From NCBI RefSeq assembly GCF_030268045.1, contig NZ_BSDC01000001.1:1550001-1614000 (forward strand): a stretch of 64,000 nucleotides of DNA, in the 5' to 3' direction. How positions within the stretch are numbered: the stretch's first letter is position 1; every line of letters starts with the position of its first letter. Position numbers and translations under genes: made by a program. Of this stretch, positions 1-9,130 are shown piece by piece. Source of the stretch: Geothrix edaphica (GTDB taxonomy: Bacteria; Acidobacteriota; Holophagae; Holophagales; Holophagaceae). The notes beneath the pieces were generated by a model. That model made no database searches and had not been told where the DNA came from. It saw only the letters and a program-made list of their open reading frames with translations.

Positions 1-33
1 ACTTCGAATGCAGACTCTAAGGAGGCACCTCGG

Positions 34-1929
34 ATGCCCATGAAGCACTGGACGGTCCAGGACGCCGCGACCCTGTACGGCGTGAAGGAGTGGGGGAATG
101 GCTACTTCGGCATCAACGCCAAGGGCCATCTGGAGATCACGCCCACCAAGGACGAGTCCCTCAGTTGCGACGTCTACGAGATCGTCCAGCACCTGAAGAA
201 GAAGGGCATCCGCACCCCGGTGAACCTGCGCTTCCCGCAGGTGCTGGATCATCGGGTGGTCGAGGTCAACGAGGCCTTCCGCCGCTCCATCATCGAGTTT
301 GGCTACGAGGGCAGCTACCAGGGCGTCTATCCGGTGAAGACCAACCAGACCAAGGAAGTGGTCGAGGAGATCGTCCGCTCCGGCAACAAGTACCACTACG
401 GCCTGGAGGCGGGCTCCAAGCCCGAGCTCATGATCGCCCTGAGCCTCGACCTGCACCCCGAGGCCCTGGTGCTCTGCAACGGCTACAAGGACGAGTCGTT
501 CATCCGCATGGCCCTGCTGGCCCGCAAGGCCGGGCGCAAGGTGGTCATCACCGTGGAGAAGATGACCGAGCTGCCCCTGATCCTGAAGGTGGCCAAGGAG
601 CTGAAGGTGGAGCCCCTCATCGGGCTGCGGGCCAAACTCAATGCCCAGGGCAGCGGCAAGTGGGAGACCAGCGCCGGCGATCACGCGAAATTCGGCCTCA
701 CCACCCGCGAGATCCTCGACGCCATCGAGGTGCTGGAGAAGCGCGACCTCCTGGACAGCGTCATCGAGCTGCACTTCCACATCGGCAGCCAGATCACGGA
801 CATCCGCAAGATCAAGTCGGCCATGAAGGAGGCCACCCGCATCTACGCCAAGCTCCGCAAGATGGGCGTGCCCATCCGCTACTTGAACGTGGGCGGCGGC
901 CTGGGCGTGGACTACGACGGCAGCAAGACCACCTTCAGCAGCTCCATGAACTACACCATCGCCGAGTACGCGGCGGATGTCGTGTACACCACCAAGGACA
1001 TCTGCACCCAGGAGCAGGTGCCCATGCCCGACCTGCTCAGTGAGTCCGGCCGCGCCATCGTGGCCTACCACGAGGTGGTGGTGGTGGACATCATCGGCCT
1101 CATCGACACCACCCACACCAAGTACACGGTGACCCTCACCGGCAATGAGCCCCAGATCCTCAAGGAGCTCGCCTACACCCGCGACAACATCTCCGTGAAG
1201 AACTTCGCCGAGATGTACCACGACGCCATCACCCAGAAGGACGAACTGCTCACCCTCTTCAACCTGGGCTACCTGGGCCTGGAGGATCGCAGCAAGGGCG
1301 AGACGCTGTTCTGGGAGGTCTGCCGCAAGCTCTCCCGCATCCTCAGCAGCAAGAGCCTGAAGTACGTGCCCGAGGAGTTCCAGGACCTCAACAAGAGCCT
1401 GGCCGACAAGCTCATCGCCAACTTCAGCCTCTTCCAGTCCATGCCGGACCACTGGGCCATCGAGCAGCTCTTCCCGGTGATGCCCATCCACCGGCTCAAG
1501 GAGAAGCCCGGCCTCTCCGCCACCCTCTGCGACATCACCTGCGACAGCGACGGGAAGATGGAGAAGTTCATCGACCTGAAGGACGTGCGCGACGAGCTCC
1601 CCTTCCACGAGCCCCGCGGCGGCGAGTCCTACTACGTGGCCTTCTTCCTCACGGGCGCCTACCAGGACATCCTGGGCATGCGCCACAACCTCTTCGGCGC
1701 CCCCAACGAGGCCCACATCGTGGTGGACGAGGACGACACCTTCAAGATCCAGCACCTCGTCAGAGGCGACACGGTGGATCACGTGCTCCGCAGCGTCCAC
1801 TACGACCCCGATATTCTGATCCAGGGGCCCCAGACCAAGCGGAAGGCCAGCGCCAAGAGCGACGCCGCGGAAGCTCTGCGGGCGCTGCTCACGGAAGAGC
1901 GGAAGCTCCACACGTATCTGGAAATATAG
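34..1929 (+). CDS. speA: Biosynthetic arginine decarboxylase
   Basis: Decarboxylates L-arginine to agmatine, the first step of the agmatine route to polyamines; PLP enzyme of the alanine-racemase fold (fold III). The 631-residue length is typical of SpeA. The PLP lysine is K102 in YPVKTNQ near the N terminus. The C-terminal active-site segment CDITCDSDG and the glycine-rich phosphate loop GGGLGVDYDG are present. The ATG at 34 is preceded by a strong AAGGAGG at 19-25. A short intergenic repeat begins inside its stop codon. No other polyamine gene is adjacent, so the following steps must be encoded elsewhere. Family assignment is secure. Confidence 0.96.
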   Translation: MPMKHWTVQDAATLYGVKEWGNGYFGINAKGHLEITPTKDESLSCDVYEIVQHLKKKGIRTPVNLRFPQVLDHRVVEVNEAFRRSIIEFGYEGSYQGVYPVKTNQTKEVVEEIVRSGNKYHYGLEAGSKPELMIALSLDLHPEALVLCNGYKDESFIRMALLARKAGRKVVITVEKMTELPLILKVAKELKVEPLIGLRAKLNAQGSGKWETSAGDHAKFGLTTREILDAIEVLEKRDLLDSVIELHFHIGSQITDIRKIKSAMKEATRIYAKLRKMGVPIRYLNVGGGLGVDYDGSKTTFSSSMNYTIAEYAADVVYTTKDICTQEQVPMPDLLSESGRAIVAYHEVVVVDIIGLIDTTHTKYTVTLTGNEPQILKELAYTRDNISVKNFAEMYHDAITQKDELLTLFNLGYLGLEDRSKGETLFWEVCRKLSRILSSKSLKYVPEEFQDLNKSLADKLIANFSLFQSMPDHWAIEQLFPVMPIHRLKEKPGLSATLCDITCDSDGKMEKFIDLKDVRDELPFHEPRGGESYYVAFFLTGAYQDILGMRHNLFGAPNEAHIVVDEDDTFKIQHLVRGDTVDHVLRSVHYDPDILIQGPQTKRKASAKSDAAEALRALLTEERKLHTYLEI

Positions 1930-1957
1930 CTGTCGGCCGTCAGCTCCCGGCGGTCAG
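1928..1957. repeat. Degenerate TCAGCTGTCAGC-type intergenic repeat, copy A
   Basis: Reads AGCTGTCGGCCGTCAGCTCC and continues to 1957 with GGCGGTCAG. It begins in the speA stop codon and runs into the end of the convergent deaminase gene. It resembles copies at 27580-27603 and 45300-45330 in repeat unit and in lying at a gene's 3' end. This is the most diverged of the three. Confidence 0.5.
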
Positions 1958-2436
1958 TAGGGGATCTTGTCGGTCTTCCGGTCCCAGGACTGGAAGACCG
2001 ACAGGGCCTCGTCGCGGAGCAGCTGTGTGGTGGGCAGGCTCCGCGCCTCCAGGGGCAGAGCCACTTCGCGGTAGAGCCACTCGTCGTCGAACTGGATGGC
2101 CGCGGCATCCGCCCGGCCGTTGGCGTACCAGATCCGGTCCAGCCGTGCCCAGTAGATGGCCGCCAGGCACATGGGACAGGGCTCGCAGCTGGTGTAGATC
2201 TCGCAGCCCTTCAGCTGGAAGGTGCCGAGCTTCGTGCAGGCGTGGCGGATGGCCACCACCTCCGCATGGGCCGTGGGGTCGTGGCTGGCGGTGACGCAGT
2301 TCCAGCCTTCGCCCAGGATCTCCCCGTCCTTCACGATCACCGCGCCGAAGGGTCCGCCCTCGCCCGCCTCCATGTGGATGCGGGAGAGCTCGATGGCGCG
2401 TCGCATGAAGCGCAGGGTATCCGCCTCGATCCGCAT
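1954..2436 (-). CDS. Nucleoside deaminase (guanine deaminase / tRNA-adenosine deaminase family)
   Basis: Zinc-dependent deaminase of the cytidine/deoxycytidylate deaminase superfamily, 160 residues. The zinc site is complete: HAE at residues 57-59 (ligand H57, proton-shuttle E59) and PCPMC with cysteines C87 and C90. The C terminus ends in a short aromatic tail (DKIPY), and the overall pattern GGPFGAVIVKDG resembles guanine deaminase GuaD more than TadA. The substrate remains a family-based inference. The ATG at 2436 was chosen over an upstream extension because GGGAGGA sits at the right distance. DinB lies 41 nt upstream on the same strand, so the two are probably co-transcribed. Confidence 0.88.
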   Translation of the reverse strand: MRIEADTLRFMRRAIELSRIHMEAGEGGPFGAVIVKDGEILGEGWNCVTASHDPTAHAEVVAIRHACTKLGTFQLKGCEIYTSCEPCPMCLAAIYWARLDRIWYANGRADAAAIQFDDEWLYREVALPLEARSLPTTQLLRDEALSVFQSWDRKTDKIPY

Positions 2437-2477
2437 GGGGTTCCTCCCGCCTGTGCCCGGCCTCATTCTCCCATCGC

Positions 2478-2960
2478 TCAGAGATCCCAGCGCGCCTCGG
2501 GCCGCTGTTTCCAGAGCCAGATGATGTAGTCCACGTTCTTCGGGGCGGCGCCCAGGGCCTTGAGGCGCGTCATGTTCTGGGCCCGGTGGTGCTGGGTGTG
2601 GAGGCAGGCCTGGGTCAGCGCCTCGGTCACGGTGATCAGGCAAGGCGGATCGGGAAACCACGGCACCCGCACCAGGCGCGTGAGGGAGGCCTCGTCGAGG
2701 CCCCGGCCCAGGGCCCGGAAGGCCTCATGGCTGGACCGGCACCGCGCCTTCAGGGTCTCGAAATCGGGGACGGGACGCTCCTCCAAGTCCATGGGCTCGC
2801 CCTTGAGGAGGCCAAGGAAGACCTGCTGGACATCCACCATGTGGCCCGTCCGGGTTCGCAGGTCAGGATCCTCCCGGAAGTCCGACTTGCCCCACACATG
2901 GAAGAACAGGGCGTCGGCCCATGCCTGATGGCCGAGCAGGTCCCTCAACAGGTCGGTCAT
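2478..2960 (-). CDS. DinB family protein
   Basis: Four-helix-bundle protein of the DinB/YfiT superfamily, 160 residues. Family members bind a divalent metal through three histidines and often act as thiol- or bacillithiol-dependent transferases. Candidate ligands are H11 in the N-terminal helix (LGHQAWAD) and the C-terminal HTQHHRAQ motif; the middle histidine is less certain. The start at 2960 has a GGAGG ribosome site; the upstream in-frame extension has none. It precedes the deaminase in the same direction. The actual substrate cannot be read from the sequence. Confidence 0.82.
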   Translation of the reverse strand: MTDLLRDLLGHQAWADALFFHVWGKSDFREDPDLRTRTGHMVDVQQVFLGLLKGEPMDLEERPVPDFETLKARCRSSHEAFRALGRGLDEASLTRLVRVPWFPDPPCLITVTEALTQACLHTQHHRAQNMTRLKALGAAPKNVDYIIWLWKQRPEARWDL

Positions 2961-3083
2961 GGGAACCTCCATGCAGGGCCGAATCATAGCGGAACCAACC
3001 TACCGCAGGTCATCCTCCCATGCGGCCCGCAACCGGCGGAGAATGGGGACCAGACCATCACCATTCCAACAGGGGGGCTCGCC

Positions 3084-3971
3084 ATGGACATCCAGCGCAT
3101 CGGCATCGTCGGTTGCGGACTCATGGGCTCGGGGATCGCGCAGTGCGCCGCCGAGGCGGGCTGCGAGGTCTGGGTGAAGGAGGCGGATGAAACCCTGCTC
3201 GCGAAGGGGCTGGCGCGGATCAAGGGCACCTGGGAACGGGCCGTGGCCAAGGGGAAGATCACCGAGGATCAGAAGGCCGCCTTCAGCGACCGGCTCCACG
3301 GCACCCTCGCCTTTGCCGCCCTGTCGGCCTGCGATCTCGTGGTGGAGGCCGTCCCGGAGCGCATGGACCTCAAGCTCGAGACCTTCGCCGAGCTGGACAA
3401 GGTCATGGCCCCCGGCGCCCTGCTCTGCACCAACACCTCCAGCCTCACCGTGGCCCACCTCAGCCCGGTGCTGGCGCCCGGCCGCCTGCCCCGCCTGGCG
3501 GGCCTGCATTTCTTCAACCCCGTGCCCGCCATGCCCCTGGTCGAGATCGTCCGCACCCTCGCCACCGACGAGGACACCCTCGACGCCCTGAAGGCCTTCG
3601 TCCAGCGGCTCGGGAAGACCGCCGTGCTGGCGCCGGACGCCCCGGGCTTCGTGGTGAACCGGCTCCTGGTGCCCTACCTGCTGGATGCCCTGCGCTGCGC
3701 CGAGCAGAAGCTGGCCACGGTGGAGGACATCGATACCGCCATGAAGCTGGGCTGCGGCCACCCCATGGGCCCCCTGCACCTCAGCGACTTCATCGGCCTC
3801 GACACCATGCAGAGCGTCGCCGAGGTCCTGTTCGAGGCCTTCGGGGAGCCCCGCTTCAAGGCGCCCCCGGTGCTGCGCCAGCTGGTGGCCGCCGGCCGCC
3901 TGGGCCGGAAATCCGGCGCGGGATTCTACCGCTGGGAGGGCGAGAAGCGCATGGAGGCCCTCCTGCTCTGA
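3084..3971 (+). CDS. 3-hydroxybutyryl-CoA dehydrogenase
   Basis: NAD(P)-dependent oxidation of 3-hydroxyacyl-CoA, used in beta-oxidation or run backwards in butyrate/PHB metabolism; 295 residues, the usual size for Hbd/PaaH2. The Rossmann nucleotide loop GCGLMGSG is at residues 10-17, the NTSS motif near 117, and the catalytic histidine is H142 in LHFFNPVPAM. The C-terminal dimerisation domain contains PGFVVNRLL and GCGHPMGPL. The ATG at 3084 follows a G-rich AGGGGGG site; the same frame is open further upstream but without a ribosome site. No thiolase or enoyl-CoA hydratase is adjacent. Confidence 0.93.
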   Translation: MDIQRIGIVGCGLMGSGIAQCAAEAGCEVWVKEADETLLAKGLARIKGTWERAVAKGKITEDQKAAFSDRLHGTLAFAALSACDLVVEAVPERMDLKLETFAELDKVMAPGALLCTNTSSLTVAHLSPVLAPGRLPRLAGLHFFNPVPAMPLVEIVRTLATDEDTLDALKAFVQRLGKTAVLAPDAPGFVVNRLLVPYLLDALRCAEQKLATVEDIDTAMKLGCGHPMGPLHLSDFIGLDTMQSVAEVLFEAFGEPRFKAPPVLRQLVAAGRLGRKSGAGFYRWEGEKRMEALLL

Positions 3972-3995
3972 TCCACCTGTTGTAGTCTGGCGGCC

Positions 3996-4343
3996 ATGCT
4001 GGACCTGCTGCTGATCCCCGCCGCGATCCTCCTGGCCTTCGCCCTCCGCGCGGTCCGCCGGGGAGACCACCGCCTGCACGGCCACCTCATGGTGGCCACG
4101 GTGACCGTGGTGGTGCTCCGGATCCTGCTCCAGCCCCGGGCTCTGGAGAGGCACCACCTCGCCCTCTGGCTGCTCCTCCTCGGCTCCGCGGGCGGTACGC
4201 TGCTCCTGGGCCGCGTGGCCCTGGCATGGCGCGAGGGCCGCAGCACCCGATCAGTGGCTCCGCGCCTCCACCGGGCCGCCGGCACCCTCACCCTCACCTT
4301 GGCGGCCTTCACCCTGGCGGTCTGGTTCCTGAGGAACCGGTAG
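3996..4343 (+). CDS. Small four-helix integral membrane protein, DUF420-like
   Basis: 115 residues with about four hydrophobic segments separated by basic loops. The pattern RRGDHRLHGHLM after helix 1 and RLHRAAGTLTL before the last helix resembles DUF420/CtaM-like proteins, which carry conserved histidines between helices; this is a weak resemblance. It starts 24 nt after the dehydrogenase stop in the same direction. Its 3' end meets purD convergently with only 9 nt between the stops. No cytochrome oxidase genes are nearby to support a role in oxidase assembly. Confidence 0.65.
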   Translation: MLDLLLIPAAILLAFALRAVRRGDHRLHGHLMVATVTVVVLRILLQPRALERHHLALWLLLLGSAGGTLLLGRVALAWREGRSTRSVAPRLHRAAGTLTLTLAAFTLAVWFLRNR

Positions 4344-4352
4344 GACCGGGGC

Positions 4353-5657
4353 CTACCAGGAATCCCGGACCGTCTTTCCGGCCTGGGCATGCCGCAGGGC
4401 CTTGAGTCCGATGTCATGGCGCACCTGCATGCCGAGCCAGTGGATCTGTGGCAGGGCAGCCTCGATGGCGGCGCGGGCCGCAGCGAGGTCCGGCGCGGAG
4501 GTGGCCAGGTTCATCACGCGGCCGCCGTTGGTCAGCCACTGCCCATCCTGCTTCCGCGTCCCGGCGTGGATGACAGTGACCGAGGGGGTCCCGATCTGGA
4601 TGGGCACCCCCTTCTTCGCCCCCTCGGGGTAATCCTCCGCGGCCAACACCACGGTGATGGCCGTGTGCGGTTTCAGCTTCAGCTCCCGCGAAACGAGGCG
4701 CCCCTCGGCCACCTCCAAGAGCAGGGCCGCGAGGTCCTCGTCCAGCAGCTGCATGAGCACCTGGGTCTCGGGATCCCCGAAGCGCACGTTGTATTCCAGC
4801 AGCTTCGGACCCGCCGCCGTCCACATGACGCCCAGGAACAGCACCCCGCGCGCGGGGAGGCCATCCGCCTGGAGGCCGCGCACCGTGGGCTCCACCAGCT
4901 CGACGCGCATCCTCTGGATGTCCTCGGGGCGCAGGAACGGAATGGGCCCGAAGGCGCCCATGCCACCGGTGTTGGGACCGCGGTCGCCCTCGAAAATGCG
5001 CTTGTGGTCCTGGCAGGCGGGCAGCATGGCGAACGCGGCGTGGTCGGCGTCCACGTCCACCAGCACGTGCAGCGACAGCTCCATGCCGATCAGGGGTTCC
5101 TCGAACACCACCGTCTTGCTGGCCTCCCCGAACTGCCCGGCCATGAAGGCCCGGAAGGTGGCCAGGGCCTCCTCTCCGCTTTCGGCCAGCACCACGCCCT
5201 TGCCCGCGGCCAGGCCGTCGGCCTTGAGGACGATCGGATAGCCGTGCGGCCAGGCGCGGATGAGGGCTTCTCCGGCCGCAAGGTCCTTCACGGTCTGGCT
5301 GGCGGCACAGGGGATGCGGTGCCGCTCCATGAAGGCCTTGGCGACGGCCTTGCTGCCCTCCAGCCGGGCCGTGGCGGCGTCGTGGCCGAAGACCGGGATG
5401 CCCAGGGCCCGCACCGCGTCCGCCACCCCCGCCACCAGGGGCACCTCCGGCCCGGCCACCACGAGGTCGGGGCGGGCCGTGGCGCACCAGGCGGCCACGG
5501 CGGCCGGGGCCTCCAGATCCAGCGCCACGCAGGTCCCCAGTTCCGCCAGGGCGTCACTGCCCGGCGCCGACACGAGGTCCACGGGAGTGGTTGAAGCCTT
5601 GAGCTTCAGCGCCAGCGCATGTTCCCGGCCGCCCGAGCCGAGGAGCAGGATCTTCAT
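4353..5657 (-). CDS. purD: Phosphoribosylamine-glycine ligase (GAR synthetase)
   Basis: ATP-grasp ligase that joins glycine to 5-phosphoribosylamine in purine synthesis. The 434-residue length is typical. It opens with MKILLLGSGGREHALA, the PurD N-terminal signature, followed by ATP-grasp motifs (PIVLKADGLAAGKGVV, FEGDRGPNTGGMGAFGP, YNVRFGDPETQ). The ATG at 5657 follows GGAGG. It stands alone rather than in a pur operon. The secreted-protein gene at 5925 is divergent from it. Confidence 0.97.
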   Translation of the reverse strand: MKILLLGSGGREHALALKLKASTTPVDLVSAPGSDALAELGTCVALDLEAPAAVAAWCATARPDLVVAGPEVPLVAGVADAVRALGIPVFGHDAATARLEGSKAVAKAFMERHRIPCAASQTVKDLAAGEALIRAWPHGYPIVLKADGLAAGKGVVLAESGEEALATFRAFMAGQFGEASKTVVFEEPLIGMELSLHVLVDVDADHAAFAMLPACQDHKRIFEGDRGPNTGGMGAFGPIPFLRPEDIQRMRVELVEPTVRGLQADGLPARGVLFLGVMWTAAGPKLLEYNVRFGDPETQVLMQLLDEDLAALLLEVAEGRLVSRELKLKPHTAITVVLAAEDYPEGAKKGVPIQIGTPSVTVIHAGTRKQDGQWLTNGGRVMNLATSAPDLAAARAAIEAALPQIHWLGMQVRHDIGLKALRHAQAGKTVRDSW

Positions 5658-5924
5658 GGATGCCTCCGGATCCTCCAGTATCGCCCGGGAAGTGGGCGGG
5701 TGTCGCCAGGGGCGACGCTCCGTCCCGCTGGGGACCGGAGCCGGTCCGCCCCCGGGACGATGCGCTTCACCCAGCTGAAAGCCGCTTCACCCCGAAACCA
5801 TGGCCGGGGGAGGCCCTCCTCCGCATGTTGTTGGGCGTTCCCCCGCCCGTCGGTTCTGCCGCTCCGGGCTCCCCTTCACCCGGTGCCGGGGCTGCGCCCC
5901 CACCGCCGTCCTACCGGAGGCAAC

Positions 5925-6494
5925 ATGAACCGCATCTCGACTTCCCTTGTCGTGGCCGTGGCGGCCTTCGCCGGTCTGGCCCTCCATGCGGAGGACTTCC
6001 GGCCGCTGATGAAGACCTCTCTGGCCACCTGGCCGGCGAAGCAGCACATCGGCGTGATCTGCGACTACGCCGCCAGCCGCGACGAAGTGATGGCCTTGGC
6101 CAGGGCCGCGGGCGAAGGCGCCTTCATCACCGTGGCCGACACGCGCCGCGCCGAGCACGCGACCTCCGCCGCCCACCTCATCGCCAACCAGGGCACCGAC
6201 TACCTCGTGCTCCTGCCGGGCGACCGGGTGTTCCGGGATGGGTCCTTCGGGGCCACCCAGGCGATCCTGCAGCTCGGGAAGCGGGGGGTGCCCGCCATCG
6301 GCACCACGCCCGTGGCCCTGAAGCAGGGAGCCGTGTTCAGCGTGGGCGACGGCACGAACGGCCAGCTGCTCGTGACCGACCGCCTCATCGGCACCGTGGA
6401 CGTGATCCTGCCCAGCCGGGCCATGACCGAGAAAGGCGCGCTGGTGCTCCGGGAAACGGGCATGGCCTCCATCGCCGTCATGCCGGCCGAATGA
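5925..6494 (+). CDS. Exported protein of unknown function
   Basis: 189 residues with a classical signal peptide (MNRISTS, hydrophobic core, predicted cleavage after LHA near residue 22), so it is likely periplasmic. The mature part has alternating beta/alpha character (HIGVICDYA, TDYLVLLPGD, GVPAIGTTPVALKQG), faintly like a periplasmic-binding-protein half domain, but I do not recognise the family. Start ATG with CGGAGG at 5915-5920. A perfect 16-bp hairpin follows the stop. The LytTR pair downstream is convergent, so it is a single-gene unit. Confidence 0.75.
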   Translation: MNRISTSLVVAVAAFAGLALHAEDFRPLMKTSLATWPAKQHIGVICDYAASRDEVMALARAAGEGAFITVADTRRAEHATSAAHLIANQGTDYLVLLPGDRVFRDGSFGATQAILQLGKRGVPAIGTTPVALKQGAVFSVGDGTNGQLLVTDRLIGTVDVILPSRAMTEKGALVLRETGMASIAVMPAE

Positions 6495-6505
6495 CTTCAT
6501 GGGAT

Positions 6506-6543
6506 CCAGGACAGGGCCCGGCCTGCGCCGGGCCCTGTCCTGG
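6506..6543. terminator. Bidirectional terminator hairpin, perfect 16-bp stem
   Basis: CCAGGACAGGGCCCGG (6506-6521), a 6-nt loop, and its exact reverse complement (6528-6543). It lies between the convergent exported-protein gene (ends 6494) and the response regulator (ends 6544), so it can stop transcription from both sides. It has no T-run. Confidence 0.7.
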
Positions 6544-7308
6544 TCAGAGCCACTCCCCGAACTGCTCCCGGTAGGTCCGGCTGAGGGTGAGGCGGGTGCC
6601 GTCCCGCATGATCACGAGGTGGTCTCCACCGGTCCAGGGCTGGAATTCCCGGATGCAGTCAAGGTTGACGATGGCGGAGCGGTGGATGCGCCGGAACTCG
6701 GCCGGATCCAGCCGGGCGAGCAGTCCCGTCATGGTCTGCCGCAGCAGGTACGAGGTGCCCTCCACGTGGAGCCGGACGTAGTTGTCCTCTGCCTCGATCC
6801 ACTGCAGGGCGCTCGTCCGCACCAGGATGTGCCGGTCTCCCTGCCGCACCAGCAGGCGGTCCACCCACGGCCGGTCCTGACGGAGGCTGGCCATGAGGGC
6901 CTCCAGATCCGGCCCCTGCCCCGGTCCATTCTCCGGCGTGTGGCGCTGACACCAGCGCCGGGCCCGCTCCAGGGCCTGGTGGAACCGCTCGGGCGAAAAG
7001 GGCTTCAGCAGGTAGTCCAGGGCATGCACCTCGAACGCCTTGAGGGCATGCTGGTCGAAGGCCGTGATGAAGAGGGTGAGCGGCATGCGGTCCGCCCCCA
7101 CGGCCTCCACGACGCCGAAACCATCCAGTTCCGGCATCTGGATGTCCAGGAAGACCAGGTCCGGCGAGAGTTCCTCGATGGCCTTCACAGCCTCGAGGCC
7201 GTCGGCGCACTCCCCGATCACCTCGATGTCGGTGGAACGGCGCAGAAGATGGCGGATGCGCTGGCGGGCCAGCGCCTCATCGTCCACCACCAGGGCCCGG
7301 AGATTCAC
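6544..7308 (-). CDS. LytTR-family response regulator
   Basis: 254 residues. The receiver domain (about 3-120) has the acidic pocket DD at 9-10, the phospho-acceptor D55 in LVFLDIQMPE, and the conserved T/K positions (ITAFD, LLKPF). A linker of about 30 residues leads to a C-terminal LytTR DNA-binding domain (about 150-250; FRRIHRSAIVNLDCI is diagnostic). The start codon overlaps the stop of the upstream histidine kinase by 4 nt (ATGA), which makes a translationally coupled two-component pair. The target genes cannot be read from the sequence. Confidence 0.93.
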   Translation of the reverse strand: MNLRALVVDDEALARQRIRHLLRRSTDIEVIGECADGLEAVKAIEELSPDLVFLDIQMPELDGFGVVEAVGADRMPLTLFITAFDQHALKAFEVHALDYLLKPFSPERFHQALERARRWCQRHTPENGPGQGPDLEALMASLRQDRPWVDRLLVRQGDRHILVRTSALQWIEAEDNYVRLHVEGTSYLLRQTMTGLLARLDPAEFRRIHRSAIVNLDCIREFQPWTGGDHLVIMRDGTRLTLSRTYREQFGEWL

Positions 7309-8387
7309 GAGGCTTCCGCGTCAGGTTCCGCGAGGGGCAACCGCAGCACCACCAGGGTGCCACGGCCCGGGGCGCCGATCAGGTCCAGCTGGTGCCTCCC
7401 CTTGTAGATGAGGCCCAGCCGCGCCCGCACATTGCCCAGTCCGGTGCCCTCCCGGCCGGGCTGGTAACCCTCGCCGTCGTCCCGCACCTCCAGGGTCAGG
7501 TATTCGGAGTCCCGCGAGGCCCCCAGCCGGAGCGTCCCGTTCCGTGAGCGATCCGCCAGTCCGTGCTTCAGGGCGTTCTCCACCAAGGGCTGGAGGATGA
7601 AGCTGGGCACCCGCAGGTCGAGGAGTTCCGCGGGGACCTCCATGTCCAACCGGAGGCGGTCCTGGAAGCGCACCTGCTCGATGGCCAGGTAGGCCCGGAT
7701 GAAGGCCAGCTCCTTGCGCAAGGGCACCATCTGATCCGGCGGGGCCTCCAGAGTCATCCGCAGGAAGTCGCCCAGCCGGCTGATCATGTCGTCGGCCCCA
7801 TCCGGGTCCGCATGCACCAGGGCCGAGATCGAATGGAGGGTGTTGAAGAGGAAGTGGGGCTGGAGCTGCATCCGGAGCGCCAGGTTCTGGGCCTCGGCGA
7901 ACCGGGCCTCCAGCTGGGCGGCCTCGACCTCGCGGGCCTTGTACTTCCGGTAGATCCGCAGGGCGTGGAAGGCCGCCACCACAGCCCACATGAAGAGCAG
8001 GTTCGTGTGGAAATAGGCCCGGTAGAACCGGGGCATGCCCTTGCGGAACGCCTTCAGATCGAGCGCCTTCTCCCAGCCGGCATCCACCAGGAGCGAGATG
8101 AGGTAGGCCAGGAAGAGCCCCAGGGCCGCCACGAGGACACTGGCCAGGAGGTGCAGGATCCAGGTCCGCCAGCGCGACCAGGCGAAGGATTCGATGGGAT
8201 GCCGGTCCGCCAGCCGGATGAGGTAGAGGCCCAACAGGCCCCAGACCCCGTTCTGCAACAGGTTCAGCAGGAGGAGGCGCAGCGCCGGCGAGGCGGGGTA
8301 CATGACCATGTCCCAGGTGGCCATGTAGAGCCCCATCAGGCCCCAGATGCCCCAGTACCACCGCCACTTCATCCCCGCGGTTTGCAT
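7305..8387 (-). CDS. LytS/YehU-type sensor histidine kinase
   Basis: 360 residues with about four transmembrane segments in the first 145, then a coiled-coil linker and a His_kinase domain of the LytS class. The phospho-accepting H178 lies in LQPHFLFNTLHS, and the N box is PLVENALKHGL, followed by DDGEG and GTGLGNVRARL ATP-lid motifs. There is no separate extracellular sensor domain, so the signal is probably sensed within or near the membrane. The start is uncertain: ATG at 8387 and ATG at 8372 both lack a good ribosome site. Forms an operon with the LytTR regulator. Confidence 0.92.
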   Translation of the reverse strand: MQTAGMKWRWYWGIWGLMGLYMATWDMVMYPASPALRLLLLNLLQNGVWGLLGLYLIRLADRHPIESFAWSRWRTWILHLLASVLVAALGLFLAYLISLLVDAGWEKALDLKAFRKGMPRFYRAYFHTNLLFMWAVVAAFHALRIYRKYKAREVEAAQLEARFAEAQNLALRMQLQPHFLFNTLHSISALVHADPDGADDMISRLGDFLRMTLEAPPDQMVPLRKELAFIRAYLAIEQVRFQDRLRLDMEVPAELLDLRVPSFILQPLVENALKHGLADRSRNGTLRLGASRDSEYLTLEVRDDGEGYQPGREGTGLGNVRARLGLIYKGRHQLDLIGAPGRGTLVVLRLPLAEPDAEAS

Positions 8388-8543
8388 GCCACAAGCCTAG
8401 TGGCCCGAGGGAGATCCCGCCAGCGGCCTGGGGCCAGCCGAGGGATTCCGGGGGTGGCCACCCCAGAAAGATCATCTGTGGATCGTGAACGAGCGGGCCT
8501 CTTCTCCCGAACGGGAGTAGGATGGGCCCGCCGGGAGGTCCTC

Positions 8544-9089
8544 ATGGCCACGATCACCCTGAACGGGAATCCCATCCACACCTGCGGCGAGCTGCCGGCC
8601 GTGGGTTCCGCCACCCCCGCCTTCACCCTCACCCGCACGGATCTCCGGGAAACCACCAGCGTGGACCTGGAAGGCAAGCGCGTCCTGCTGAGCATCTTCC
8701 CCAGCCTGGACACCTCGACCTGCGCGGAGAGTGTGCGGAAGTTCAACGCCCTGACAGCGGATCTGAGCGACACCGTCCTGCTGTGCGTGTCCATGGACCT
8801 GCCCTTCGCCCAGGACCTCTTCTGCGGCTCGAAGAACCTGGAGCGCGCCACCCCGGCCTCCGCCTTCCGCCATCCCGAGTTCGGCGTGGATTTCGGCGTC
8901 ACCCTCATCGACGGACCCATGCGGGGACTCCTCGCCCGCGCCGTGGTGGCGCTGGACGAGAATGGGACCGTCATCCACACGGAGCTGGTCCCGGAACTCA
9001 CGCGGGAACCCGACTACGACCTGGCCGTCCACGCCATCCGCAGCCACCACCATCCGTGCCCCGAGGATGCGCTGGAGAGCACGGAATAG
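8544..9089 (+). CDS. tpx: Thiol peroxidase (Tpx), atypical 2-Cys peroxiredoxin
   Basis: Reduces lipid hydroperoxides and H2O2 using thioredoxin. 181 residues, slightly longer than E. coli Tpx because of a C-terminal HHHP-containing tail. The peroxidatic cysteine is C60 in SLDTSTCAES and the resolving cysteine is C94 in DLFCGSKN, with the usual Tpx spacing. The ATG at 8544 has GGGAGG upstream. It is monocistronic: the divergent kinase lies upstream and a 13-bp-stem terminator directly follows the stop. Confidence 0.95.
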   Translation: MATITLNGNPIHTCGELPAVGSATPAFTLTRTDLRETTSVDLEGKRVLLSIFPSLDTSTCAESVRKFNALTADLSDTVLLCVSMDLPFAQDLFCGSKNLERATPASAFRHPEFGVDFGVTLIDGPMRGLLARAVVALDENGTVIHTELVPELTREPDYDLAVHAIRSHHHPCPEDALESTE

Positions 9090-9117
9090 GCGGAATCGCG
9101 CGAGGCGCGATTCCGCC
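9089..9117. terminator. Terminator hairpin, perfect 13-bp stem
   Basis: GGCGGAATCGCGC (9089-9101), loop GAG, and its exact reverse complement (9105-9117). It sits between convergent tpx (ends 9089) and the LeuD-like gene (ends 9131), so it probably terminates both units. Confidence 0.75.
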
Positions 9118-9130
9118 CTGGTGAACGACT